Origin: Colias croceus
Lineage: Eukaryota; Arthropoda; Insecta; Lepidoptera; Pieridae
Length of the DNA: 64,000 bases
Direction of reading: 5' to 3'
NCBI RefSeq assembly: GCF_905220415.1
Contig: NC_059563.1
Coordinates: 5,590,001 to 5,654,000 of the forward strand
Shown here: in pieces, positions 1 through 10,456 of the stretch
Position numbering within the stretch: the first letter of the stretch is position 1
How the letters are laid out: each line of letters starts with the position of its first letter
The notes under the pieces: model-generated
Told to the model about the DNA's origin: nothing
Database searches by the model: none
Seen by the model: the letters and a program-made list of their open reading frames with translations, nothing else
Made by a program: the position numbers and the translations under genes

Positions 1-254
1 ATAGTAGTCACTTGCAAAAATGGGCGATGTATCAACTATAAGCGTTATTAAATCAAGCAACTCATTAAATCAACTTTAAACAGCATATAAATACAGTAGG
101 ATAGTGTGGGCGAAGCGTGGGTCGGCTTGACACATCCGTGTTAATATTGTCTTACATATGTGTTAGTTTGTGTGATTTATATTTTATACTTTAATTGATT
201 ATTTTATGGCATTAAAATGGTTATCAATTTAAATAAAAATGATTTATATTTAAT
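1..254. other. AT-rich stretch, no feature seen
   Basis: No exon-like reading frame, repeat terminus or RNA signature was recognised before the first hairpin-ended repeat. Confidence 0.4.
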
Positions 255-402
255 TTGAAGTGAAACTTCTTTAGGCGCATTGAGAGTAAAATTTTAAGAT
301 CGAGTACCGTCACGTGGAGTAAGGCGATGATTTTAGTATCTTTGAATCTCGCCAAAGAAGTTTCACTTCTGACACGTGTGCTCAGCGCATACGCTCTTTT
401 TT
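255..402 (+). repeat. GAAGTGAAACTTC element, type A, copy 1
   Basis: About 148 bp. It begins TTGAAGTGAAACTTCTTTAG and ends with AAAGAAGTTTCACTTC, then ACACGTGTGCTC, a GTGTG-rich foldback and a run of six T. The start and the 3' arm are a ~17-bp inverted repeat. Other type A copies lie near 25.0, 47.2, 54.0 and 63.98 kb. This copy has two CACGTG hexamers. The asymmetric end (hairpin plus T-run on one side only) recalls Helentron-associated non-autonomous elements, but the class is not proven. Confidence 0.75.
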
Positions 403-3400
403 AATAAGTGCGTGCATACAAAACCGCGGATAAACTCTTATATCTAAATGTATGGAAAAATACACATTTTTTGCTCAAGTAAGATTCGTTTTTGACGATT
501 ATGTCATTGATATAAATATTCTACGTGTAATAAAAATTAAAAAACAGGCGAAGTCAGAGGCTTTACATTAGTCATTTATATGACATTTAAACTAAATTTA
601 CAGCGGTTACAAATGTGTTTCCGACTCATAAATAACGAAGAAAATTGTATACACTTTCTCTTAAATGTACATACGAGTAATTTCTAGAACAATAAAATGG
701 TTTTATGTTTATTTTTTAGGTAAAAAAAACTGATTTATGACTAAAAAGCCGCTTTTTTTATTTTCCTTTTGGTGTCAAACTGGTTATATGTATATCGATT
801 TTAATAATATGAAAGTACTTAAAACTAAAAAAGGGCTAGGTTACACAGGGGTACTTAATAAGGTTCGCTTGCGATAACTTGAAGTGTGCGAGAGGAAAAC
901 GAAGGGTTGAAAGCACATAATATTATATATATCTATAATTATTGAGTTGTATGACATAATGTAATGTTATAACAGGTAAATAATTATTAAGTTAGTATGG
1001 TGTTACTCTTAAGTCTTTAGCTACAAGATTAAAAAAAAATTACTTTAGCATCTGTGTTTGTAAAAATAAAGTTGTCTTTGTATTTAAGTTCAATAAATAA
1101 CTAAACCTATCTGAAGGAAAAATAACCGTGAAAATATTTACATTAACAGGATAAATATCATTGTGAATGATAAATGATGTGCGTTACCCAAAAACGGAAT
1201 TAAAAAACAAACTAAAGTTGCCATAAATTACGCCCTAATTTCGAACTAATGTAACATAAACAATAGAGTATAGTGATAAAGTGCATAAACAAAGTATAAA
1301 GCATAAACAATAGAAGTGAGACGTGAAATCTGGCGGAAGCTATCCTGGTGCGCGGGAGAGGGCAACGCTCTATGAGTCAGTTACAACCTTATGCGATGAT
1401 ACACGGTCAGCTGCAGCGGTGGCTGGTTACGTATCATAATCGAGTGTATGGTGTAGACACGCCTTTACAGAACGTGTTTGAAAAATATTGCTGTTTCGTT
1501 TTTAATTGTCTATGGTTATTTTTTTATGTATGAAATTTAAATTCGTAGTAAACCCGTATTTCGTAGAAATCAGATTATTGCTATCATCATTTCATTAAAA
1601 TTACACAGGCTTGCCGGTAAATAAAGAATTCAGCGATATTTTTGACAATTTTTTTTACTTTTTAATAAGTGCAAATTATGAATGGCGTAATAACAAAGTT
1701 CGAATTTGAAATTTTAAATGCATCTGAGTTCGGCAGTTTAAATTGAGTTCAAGGATAATGACTGCAGTCTGAATTACAATGTAATATCCGAATCACGAAT
1801 GTTAATACTTAAGATAAATTTTGTTTTAAATTTAATACTTTGTCTAAATTCTGCGCAAAACTTTAAATGGAGCCATATGGAGCGGAGGCTTCCCTGATTA
1901 ATTTTATATACGTCTGAACTCTGACCTACTTTCCGTATTTGTTACCAGACTGTAGGCGGCCATTTTTTTGTTGTAAAAATATTTAAATTTCGAACCGTTT
2001 AACCATTGACATTCACATAAATAAATCATTGAGTTAAGGCTAAACTTGTTTTTATATATGGCAATTTTAACGCAGTAGCGGACTTCCGTATGCTATAATT
2101 TATAAATAAAAAAATAAATTGTTAACATAGTTTTGGTGTGAATTAGTTTAGTTACTGTATTTTTAATCTCAGTGCTTTTTATTTACTCGTAATTATAAGC
2201 GCTTTAGCCTTAGTCGTTAAAAGGTTCCGCAGTTTACGTGAATTTTCAAGTATTAAATTAACACCTATAACATCATAATATATTAAAGACACGTGTATAT
2301 TTATAAGAATAATACATGAATATTTAATTCATAGTATGTTTTGGATTTTGTCGATATAGTACATATTATGTTTGTAAGATTTCAAGTGATACCTAAACAA
2401 AGAAAATAGATTATTTTAAAAATTACAGCCATTTTATTGTTCCTAGTTAATTGCAGCTAGAATTTTCCCCTAGTAGTTGAAGTTTGATGTCAACCGATCA
2501 ACGTTCATTGCCTCCAATCGATTTCCAATTTAACTTTAAAAAAACAACAGCTAGAAACAGGATATTTTTAACCTTAAACACTTCGTGATCGATTCACATG
2601 CATATTGCATACAGCAGGCGCCATTAGCCTATCCTTTGTCGCTAAATCAAAATGGCGTCACGATTTGCATGGCGCGAAACGAATTCCGTTTGATTACTTC
2701 ACGACTCGCATAGTTACAACATCAACGATGCAACACGCTAAGAACACATTTGCATAGTACTCTAAATGAATGGTAATGTGCCTTTATTTTAGACACTGGC
2801 AACTTATTTATAATCTGTTGCTAATTTGACGTTTGGCGCCAATTCTGATTTTGTTTTTTTTTGCTCTGGAACGATTGTCGATTATACATACTGGCCGGTT
2901 AGATTTTTTTTAACATGCTTTTATTAGATTCACCTGTTTGTACGAAAGCGAATCCTCAAGACTCGATTTTGACCCACTTTAAAAGGACAGATTTGATTCA
3001 ATCTTTGAACACTTATCAAGGTTCGGTAAACATACAATATTTTAATGAATTTAAGCGTGCTTTTTTAACAATGTTAATAATTTTAAGTTTTTTTTTAAAA
3101 ATAAGATTCATGAATCACCTCTATAGCTGCGTTTTGAAATAATAAAGTGTACATCTGAGAATCATTAAAGTGCACCGCGCGATCTGCATACAGATAACAT
3201 AAATATTCAAATGGCAACCCTGTCTCGGAATTCTTCGTGAAGTTTATACAACCATTGTACATATTATCTGTCTATTTATCAAACTAACGAAAGGATGCAG
3301 ATGTGCTTCGAATATATTGTGGTAAATGTATAAATTAAAAGGAGTATTTGTACTGTGTATGTAATGAGTGATAATTTATTGAGTTTAAGAAATACCTTCA

Positions 3401-3472
3401 CAAATCAAGTCTAGAGAAATCTTTATTTATATTTTATACCGCATTTGTATATATTTACATTTTCTTAATTTA
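403..3472. other. AT-rich non-coding stretch
   Basis: Three kilobases with no convincing exon. A somewhat GC-richer patch at 1321-1480 has an open frame of 61 codons but no recognisable protein similarity or clear splice context. It could be intergenic, or a 5' intron of the + strand gene whose coding exons begin at 21675. Confidence 0.4.
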
Positions 3473-3715
3473 AAGTTAAGTTAATTGTAATTTACTAGCT
3501 GTACCCTGCGGTTTCACCCGAAGAGCTCCGCTCTTGTTGGTCTTAGTGTGATTATACAATTACTATTATTATACATATTATACAATTACTTCCTCGATAA
3601 ATGGGCTATCTAACACCGAAAGAATTTTTCATATCGGACCAGTAGTTCCTGAGATTAGCGCGTTCAAACAAACAAACAAACTCTTCAGCTTTATAATATT
3701 AGTATATATTTATAG
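3473..3715 (+). repeat. ACTAGC-type repeat (T4 form), left arm of an inverted duplication
   Basis: Starts ACTAGCTG, has the GGTTTCACCCG head and the TTGGTCTTAG and CGATAAATGGGCTATCTA core, and ends TTCAGCTTTATAATATTAGT. The unit and about 20 bp of its left flank recur inverted at 3955-4196, so the pair arose by inverted duplication rather than two insertions. Confidence 0.7.
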
Positions 3716-3954
3716 ATATTGTAGATACTATGCAGCCTGTAAATTTCAATGGCTGGCTGGCTGCCTGAAATAGAAAGCTATCTAGAAAATAATGAAGAAC
3801 ATAATATTTATATCATGTAACAAATTGCGTGACTTTTTATTCGAATTTGAACGTGTATTATATTGTTATACAATAATGTAGACATCCAGAAACGATATAC
3901 CCACCTCTAGTATTTATTTTCTTTCAATTTACCCTTAATCATATAATACCTTTA

Positions 3955-4196
3955 AATATATACAAATATTATAAAGCTGAAGAGATTGCGTGTTTGTTTG
4001 AACGCGCTTTTCTCAGGAACTACTGGTCCGATATGAAAAATTCTTTCGGTGTTAGGTAGCCCATTTATCGAGGAAGTAATTGTATAATATGTATAATAAT
4101 AGTAATTGTATAATCACACTAAGACCAACAAGAGCGGAGCTCTTCGGGTGAAACCGCAGGGTACCTACAGCTAGTAAATTACAATTAACTTAACTT
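3955..4196 (-). repeat. ACTAGC-type repeat (T4 form), right arm of an inverted duplication
   Basis: Reverse complement of 3473-3715, including a private TATTATTATACATATTATAC insert and the AAAGTTAAGTTAATTGTAAT flank. A further truncated T4 fragment follows at 4198-4312 in the same orientation. Confidence 0.7.
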
Positions 4197-4197
4197 T

Positions 4198-4312
4198 CGG
4201 TAATACATGGCCCATTTATCGAGGAAGGCTTTATTATAGGCTATAAATTATAATTTATACCATCACACTAAGACCAACAAGAGCGGGTAAAACCGCGGAG
4301 CACAGCTAGTCG
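4198..4312 (-). repeat. Truncated T4 repeat fragment
   Basis: Contains CCCATTTATCGAGGAAGG, CACACTAAGACCAACAAGAG and the terminal CAGCTAGT of the T4 form, lacking its distal half. Confidence 0.6.
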
Positions 4313-4585
4313 ACGTTTAAATTTTAAACTACAAATCATATTTTGTCTCTTTCCTTCCTTATATGAAATAACTAGAAAGTGAAAAAGAGAAAGAACATTG
4401 CTTTAATTGGTGTCAACTGTCAAATAGAACAAAATGTCAATGTCAATTTAATTTTTAAATAGAGGTCATTGCTTCTTTGTTGGGACTTCCCAAGACTAGA
4501 AAGGGGAAGTAGAAACCATTTTAGTTAAAAAAAATTATTTAATTAAAAAAGTAGTACGTCCGGATTTATGTAGTTCTAAATAATA

Positions 4586-4764
4586 ATCACTACATACATA
4601 ACTAGTATAAAACAAAGCCGCTTTCTCTGTCCCTTTGTATGCTTAAATCTTGAAAACTACGTAACGGATTTTGATGCGGTTTTTTTATAGATACCGCGTA
4701 ATTCTCGAGGAAGGTTTTAGTATATAATTTATTAGGTTTTATACAAACGGGGCGGAAAGCTAGT
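4586..4764 (-). repeat. ACTAGC-type repeat, T3 form
   Basis: Reads on the minus strand from ACTAGCTTTCCGCCCC through AACCTAATAAATTATATAC and the AAACCGCATCAAAATCCG core to CTATGTAGTGAT-like sequence. The same form occurs at 7508-7714 and 48815-49004. Confidence 0.65.
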
Positions 4765-5299
4765 GACATTATATATGGCAGTTGAGAAACTATAGTGTTT
4801 TGTTCAAAATTGGCAATATAACATGGTCATTAGTTTTATAAAGTGCTTCCAGCTGAAAAGCCTAGCTTGGAAACGATCCAACTGTCGTGTATTGATTGGA
4901 AGGATCAAGTATGCAGTATGCTGGAATTAAACCGGGTTTAAAACAGTTTTAGTAGCGAATAGTTAGTTGTTTTAGATACTTAACTTCTTAATTCGCTATA
5001 TCATCAGTGATGTTAAAATGCAAGTTAAAAAATTAAACATTATATAGAACTTTTTAATTATAGCACTAATCCAGGAGATGTTAATTAACTATTAAGTAAA
5101 TGTAAAGTTATCAAAATCTGTTTAGCCGTTCTTGAGTTTTTAAAAATGTAAAGGGTAATGAGCGTTCAAACTGATAGTTTTTTAGAAATTAACATGCAGA
5201 TTGATAACTTTTTTGGGAATAACACAAACCTTTATTCATATTAAATTTATATTTTACTTTTGCCCGCGGCTTCGCTCGCGCTCAGGAGTATTATTATAA

Positions 5300-5628
5300 A
5301 CTAGCTTCCGCCCGCGACTCCGTCCGCGCGGATGTCGGTCTTCGCGTGGATGGTTATTTCTCCATTTTGAGTACCTCATTCAATAACATCTTATAAATAT
5401 CTATTGGACCCAATTCCCAAATACGGCTAGGCCTATAATAATACGCAACGTGTGTTCGCGGTTCTACGGAACAACGTCTATGGATAAAACTGAAAAATTA
5501 AGATTAATTTTTTTCTACGTATTTTTTCAGGATAAAAAGTATCCTATTTTACGCCCAGGATAATAAGGTATAATTATACCAAGTTTCATCGAAATCGAAC
5601 CGCTAGTTTTCACGTGATGCCTTCACAT

Positions 5629-5709
<81 letters not shown>

Positions 5710-5830
5710 AATTTTTTTAATCACATATTTGGGTTTGGTATCGATCCAGTAACACCCCCTGCTATTTATTTTTTCAATATTTTCAATGTACAGAATTGAC
5801 CCTTCTACAGATTTATTATATGTATAGATT
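5300..5830 (+). repeat. ACTAGC-type repeat, T2 form, with expanded ACAG tract
   Basis: Begins ACTAGCTTCCGCCCGCGACT, continues through CGGATGTCGGTCTTCGCGTG and GTGTTCGCGGTTCTACGG, and ends near ACAGATTTATTATATGTATA. An internal (ACAG)n run occupies 5630-5706. Full-length relatives are at 15969-16436, 49149-49601 and 63170-63634. No protein is encoded; it is probably a non-autonomous retroelement. Confidence 0.7.
5630..5706 (+). repeat. (ACAG)n microsatellite
   Basis: About nineteen perfect ACAG units inside the T2 repeat. Other T2 copies have only four or five units, so the tract expanded here. Open frames running through it on both strands are artefacts of the tetranucleotide repeat. Confidence 0.95.
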
Positions 5831-5996
5831 GGGTATAGTTTTTTGAAGATAGAATTGATCAAAATCCTTTCTTAGCGGATGCCTACGTCCTAACATCTAC
5901 CTGCATGCCAAATTTCAGCCCGATACGTCCAGTGGTTTGGGCTGTGCGTTGATAGATCACTATATCAGTCACCTTTGAGTTTTATATATTATATAG

Positions 5997-6177
5997 ACTA
6001 GCTTTCCACCCGCGGCATCGCCCGCGTAGTCAAAGAAAAACACGCATAGTTCCCGTGGGATTTCCGGGATAAAACCTATCCTATGTCCTTTCTCGGGTAT
6101 CAAAATATCTCTATACCAAATTTCATGCAAATTGGTTCAGTAGTTAAGGCGTGATTCGCATTTATAATATTAAGTAT
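5997..6177 (+). repeat. ACTAGC-type repeat, T6 form
   Basis: ACTAGCTTTCCACCCGCGGC start, CAAATTTCATGCAAATTGG core and a CATTTATAATATTAAGTATG end. An inverted relative lies at 20090-20225. Confidence 0.65.
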
Positions 6178-6810
6178 GAATTAAAAAGAAGATTTGGCCA
6201 TTTCATAGCCAAAACGGTCGATCCCATATTTAGCTAAAACTTGTAGTTCAAGGCCGTGAGATATTTTTTTACATTTACAGTGATGTTAGAACAATAGATG
6301 TGGGAGTTAATAGCTTTTTAAATAAGTTTTTACGGTTTTTGTTTTATACCGTTTTGATATACTAGTGACCTAGAGAACGGCTAGATGGGGAATGATGTGA
6401 TTGAACTTTGATTTTAATTGTTGTGTCGTTTGGGAAAAACACAAGTGCCGTTATTTATTATTGTTTTCTCTGTACCTAATATTTTAAAATCGGTTCTTAA
6501 CTTAATATTTAAGTAATATAATGTACTGTACATAATAATAGTTAGTACCTAGTCATTTATTAAACAAATTAGTATTTATTGGAATGGAAAACAAATAAAA
6601 TTTTCGATATGTTGCCTGAGAAAATTTATCAAAAATTGTTTAGCCATTTAATCGTCAACCATATTGCTCACAAAACCCAACCAGTATGGATAAATTGCAT
6701 GACTTTGCAAATAAACATTAATTTTCGAAAGCGCACTATAAGCTACGCTTTCTTGGTTCCAGATAGTCGTTAAGTGTACGAAAAACAACTTTATAGTGCA
6801 TTTATAAGGC

Positions 6811-7032
6811 ACTAGCTTTCCGCCCGCGGCTTTGCTCGCGTTTCCAAAGAAAAACCTGCATAGTTCCCGTTCCCGTAGAATTTCCGGGATAAAACCTATC
6901 GTGTTAATCCAAGTTACCATCTATATGTGTGCTTTTCATTGTAATCGGTTCGGTAGTATTTTCGTGAAAGAGTAACAAACATACAACATACACATCCATC
7001 CTCACAAACTTTCGCATTTATATTAGTAGGAT
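6811..7032 (+). repeat. ACTAGC-type repeat, T1 form
   Basis: Starts ACTAGCTTTCCGCCCGCGGC and ends CATTTATATTAGTAGGAT. The centre carries AACCTGCATAGTTCCCGT and GTAATCGGTTCGGTAG. Other T1 copies are near 16.5, 19.2, 22.9, 27.2, 33.4 and 53.4 kb. These resemble Metulj-like SINEs of butterflies as I remember them; that name is a tentative recollection. Confidence 0.7.
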
Positions 7033-7064
7033 AGGAAGTAGGATTTATGTCTACATATAAATAT

Positions 7065-7364
7065 CATCATCATCAGCCCATATACGTTCCCACTGCTGGG
7101 ACACGGGCCTCCTATGAGGGTACAGGCCATAATCCACCACGCTGGCCAAGTGCGTGTTGGCGGATGACACATGTCGTCGAACTTTTTAATTCTTCGACAT
7201 GTCGGTTTCCTCACGATGTTTTCCTTCACCGTTCGAGCAGTGGTGATGTTACAACATGCGCAGATAAATTGAAAAATCAATTTCATTTCCTGCGCGCTCG
7301 CCTGGTATCGAACCACGGACTTATCGATTCGAAGTCCGAGGTCTCACCACTGAGCCACCACTGC
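7065..7364 (-). mobile_element. tRNA-derived SINE with ATG-repeat tail, copy 1
   Basis: On the minus strand the head reads TGGCTCAGTGGTGAGACC (A-box-like), then GTGGTTCGATACC (B-box-like). The 3' end is CAGCAGTGGGAACGTATATG followed by (GAT)n. It is flanked by TAAATAT at 7058-7064 and 7365-7371, a likely target-site duplication. Nearly identical to 9947-10255, so the family was recently active. Confidence 0.85.
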
Positions 7365-7507
7365 TAAATATGCATAATTATATTATATGGAAAGCTAATG
7401 GACAAAGGTCAGTTAGACGTAAATATTATCGTAAATAAAATATTGTATTAATAAAAAAAAATAGGCACTATTTTATTCTGTAGAGAGCTATAGTTCTTGT
7501 ATAGAGT

Positions 7508-7714
7508 ACTAGCTTACCGCCCGCGGCTTCGACCGCTTTGTCTAAAACCTAATAAATTATATACTAAAACCTAATCTTGAATCACTCTATCTATTAAAAA
7601 AACCGCATCAAAATTCGTTGCGTAGTTTTAAAGATTTAAGCATACAAAAGGACATAGGGACTAGGGAGTAGGGACAGAGAAAGCGACTTTGTATTATATG
7701 TACTATGTAGTGAT
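7508..7714 (+). repeat. ACTAGC-type repeat, T3 form
   Basis: ACTAGCTTACCGCCCGCGGC start, AAACCTAATAAATTATATAC, AAAACCGCATCAAAATTCG core, ACTATGTAGTGATT end. Closely matches the copy that abuts an ALK exon at 48815-49004. Confidence 0.7.
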
Positions 7715-9194
7715 TTTAAAACGTTATTACTTATTAACACAATACATGCGATGAAGTCCAATAACCATCGGCTTTTTCTATTAAAAACTATCTAGATTTA
7801 TTTATAAATAAAACTATATTTATCTAGATTTATTTATAAATAAAAAAATATATTAATAATAACGTTATCTACATAGTTGTTTCGGAAAACCTAAGGCACA
7901 AAAAAATAAGGGGGTAATTGACAAAAAATATCAACATAATATGCTAAAGAGTAATGACTAATGTTATGTCTATCTCAAATTCTATATAAACTTTTCACCT
8001 TATGTTTGTAAATAATGTTTGTTATGATATTACTATTGATAAGCGTTAAACTGTATATGTACCTAATGAATTAGTCATAGTACGCCCCCTTATCACTGTG
8101 TCAATAAAAAAGCAATAATAATTTATAATACCTATGAGTGTTTGAGAGGGAAATTTAATGCCCGCCATTCATTTCTTCTATTTTTAAAGACTACGTAACA
8201 ATGCACTGGTAGTTAACCAAAGACAAAAGACGTGCAAGTGGCTAACAGTGCGTGCACCTGTCGTGGCGCCGAACCGTGACGGTAGTCTATGGTCTATACT
8301 CTGTGGTGGGAGCGGATTTGCTTTTTATTATTTTTCTTGGCGCGAATTGTATTTTTTTTTCTTCATACCAAAAAGATTGACTATTGCCAGTGTCAAGTGT
8401 ATTTTTTTTCTTTCCAGATATATTATATCTTTATTATATTACTAGCTGTGCCCGCGACTTCGTCCGCGTGGAATAGTGACTGCATAGTAGTTACCTACTA
8501 CTTAACTTTTATTGAATAAACACGTCCTAACATAAATAATTAAAAGAACTGTTAGTAAAATTTAAATACTAAACTGATCTAAAAAATAAAAAAATAAATG
8601 CCTAATTAATTTTCTACGTAAAATTTATTTTAAATTATGTCATATTATTTTTAGGCACCAGGGGGGAGGGGAGCAAATTTCTTTTCCTTCCTTCCTTGTA
8701 TGGATGTTTTTAACTATGTATCGTGCAGAATCGATACTCAGTTTTTATCAAATCCAGCACCAAATCCAAATCAGATCTTTCCTGAATCCTGTCTCACGCC
8801 TGTAGTAACTAAACCGTTTAGACCGTGCAATAAAAATTAAGTTAAAAAAAAACAGCGCTACGAAGAAAAGTGCATAGAAAAATGAATAAATAATTTCACA
8901 AACTTCCCGAAGATTTTTAAACATAAATACCATTTTAAATGTTTATAAAAAAAAAACAATGTCGTCGGGGCTGCCATGCCAACATCATCTTAATATACCT
9001 CATTATCAAAATATATGGTATTTAATTTTAAAGATCTTAGGGAAGTTTGTAAAATAATTATTTATTCCTTTCGGTTTCTTATTTTCATGTAATATTTTCA
9101 AGTGAGCGAGACCTACCTCTACCTCCATATTACATTCCTACATCATATTGATATCTATAAGTTTGTTGCTCCTTGACATCTTTTAAGTTGGGCC
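7715..9194. other. Non-coding stretch with an imperfect ~50-bp inverted repeat
   Basis: No gene seen. Two fragments of the ACTAGCTGTGCCCGCGACTT kind occur around 8440-8520. Positions 8881-8931 and 9015-9066 are imperfect inverted repeats sharing ACAAACTTCCC and AAATACC, separated by about 83 bp. Confidence 0.5.
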
Positions 9195-9345
9195 GTAACC
9201 GTGCACAAATTGTAATGGACAACAGTGGCAAAAGAAGTGGTATACTTAGGAAAAAATATTGCCAAGGGCCAGGCCTATGTAGCTTTGAGTAGAGTTCAAA
9301 ATTTACAGGGTGTGGCTATTCTCTCGCTCCCGTATCCCCTCTTCT
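9195..9345 (+). pseudogene. PIF1-like helicase fragment (Helitron remnant)
   Basis: Translating + strand gives TVHKL, then a stop, then WTTVAKEVVYLGK followed by GQAYVALSRVQNLQGVAI. This is the C-terminal superfamily 1B helicase signature of PIF1 proteins: a TVHKLQG-type motif followed by GQAYVALSR. In Lepidoptera such free fragments usually come from Helitron Rep-helicase proteins. The TAA replaces the Gln expected after KL, and upstream helicase motifs are absent, so this is a decayed piece. A 132-bp tandem array begins directly downstream, which may be the rest of the same element. Confidence 0.75.
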
Positions 9346-9381
9346 TTCACAGACTTTTAACCCTTCCCTTTCCATCCCTAG

Positions 9382-10410
9382 TAAATGGCAGAACCGATTT
9401 TGATGTAAAACATATCTAATTGTACCTATATGTACACGTCATATCCTGTAGTTTGATGCTCCATTTGGTTTATTTATCCCCACTGTCACCCCTAAAAAGC
9501 CCTAAATGTAATAAACGGATGAACCGATTTCGATAAAATATGACTAATTGTAATTCACACGTTGCCCTTCCATATTTTGATATGCCGCTTGAGTATATTA
9601 TTTGACCACATTATTCATTCCCACTTTTACCGCTGTAATCTAATAAATGGATAAACCGAATTGGATAAAAATATAACTAAGTGTACTTCACCCGTTATGC
9701 ACTTTTATTTGTCACTTGGGTATTTTTGACAACATTCGTTTTTTTTCATTCCCACTTTTACCCATATAAAGGTATAATAAATGGATGAACCGATTTTGAT
9801 AAAGTATGTCTAATTTTACTTAACACATCATGCCCTTTCATTTGATATGTCACTTGAGTATATTTGACAAATTCATTTTTTTATTACCACTTTTATACCT
9901 ATATCAAATAAATGGATGAACCGATTTGTTAGTGATAGGTCGTTCATCATCATCATCATCATCATCAGCCCATATACGTTCCCACTGCTGGGACACGGGC
10001 CTCCTATGAGGGTACAGGCCATAATCCACCACGCTGGCCAAGTGCGGGTTGGCGGATGACACATGTCGTCGAACTTTTTAATTCTTCGACATGTCGGTTT
10101 CCTCACGATGTTTTCCTTCACCGTTCGAGCAGTGGTGATGTTACAACATACGCAGATAAATTGAAAAATCAATTTATTTCCTGCGCGCTCGCCTGGTCTC
10201 GAACCACGGACTTATCGATTCGAAGTCCGAGGTCTCACCACTGAGCCACCACTGCGATAGGTCGTTCACTTTCATTTAATATATCACTTAGGTACTTATA
10301 TTTGACAACTTTCGTTTTTTTCATTCCCACATTCACCCCTATAATAATATACCTAGGTATAATAAATGGATGAACCGATTTTGATACACTTTATCTAAGA
10401 ACCAGCGTCG
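9382..10410 (+). repeat. Tandem array, ~132-bp period, about six units
   Basis: The motif TAAATGGATGAACCGATTTT (with variants) recurs at 9382, 9512, 9644, 9778, 9909 and 10363. Spacings are 130, 132, 134 and 131 bp, and 132 bp once the 322 bp of SINE plus duplicated target are removed. Units share TTTCATTTGATATGTCACTT and TTCATTCCCACTTTTACCC. The array follows the helicase fragment and was interrupted by a SINE. Confidence 0.85.
9947..10255 (-). mobile_element. tRNA-derived SINE with ATG-repeat tail, copy 2
   Basis: Same element as 7065-7364, same orientation, with a longer (ATG)n tail. It is bounded by a perfect 13-bp target-site duplication, GATAGGTCGTTCA, at 9934-9946 and 10256-10268. It has internal pol III A- and B-box-like sequences at the right end and splits the fifth unit of the tandem array. 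Short open frames across it are not genes. Confidence 0.9.
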
Positions 10411-10456
10411 GAAAATATGCTACCTAACTAAAAAAACCGCATCTAATTCGGATTAC

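Noticed and set aside
1348..1533. Open frame in a GC-richer patch, possible first exon
   Set aside because: No recognisable motif, no convincing donor in phase with 21675, and low complexity at its end. Left as unannotated.
5614..5862. Open frames on both strands rich in TDRQ or CLSV repeats
   Set aside because: They translate the (ACAG)n microsatellite; not genes.
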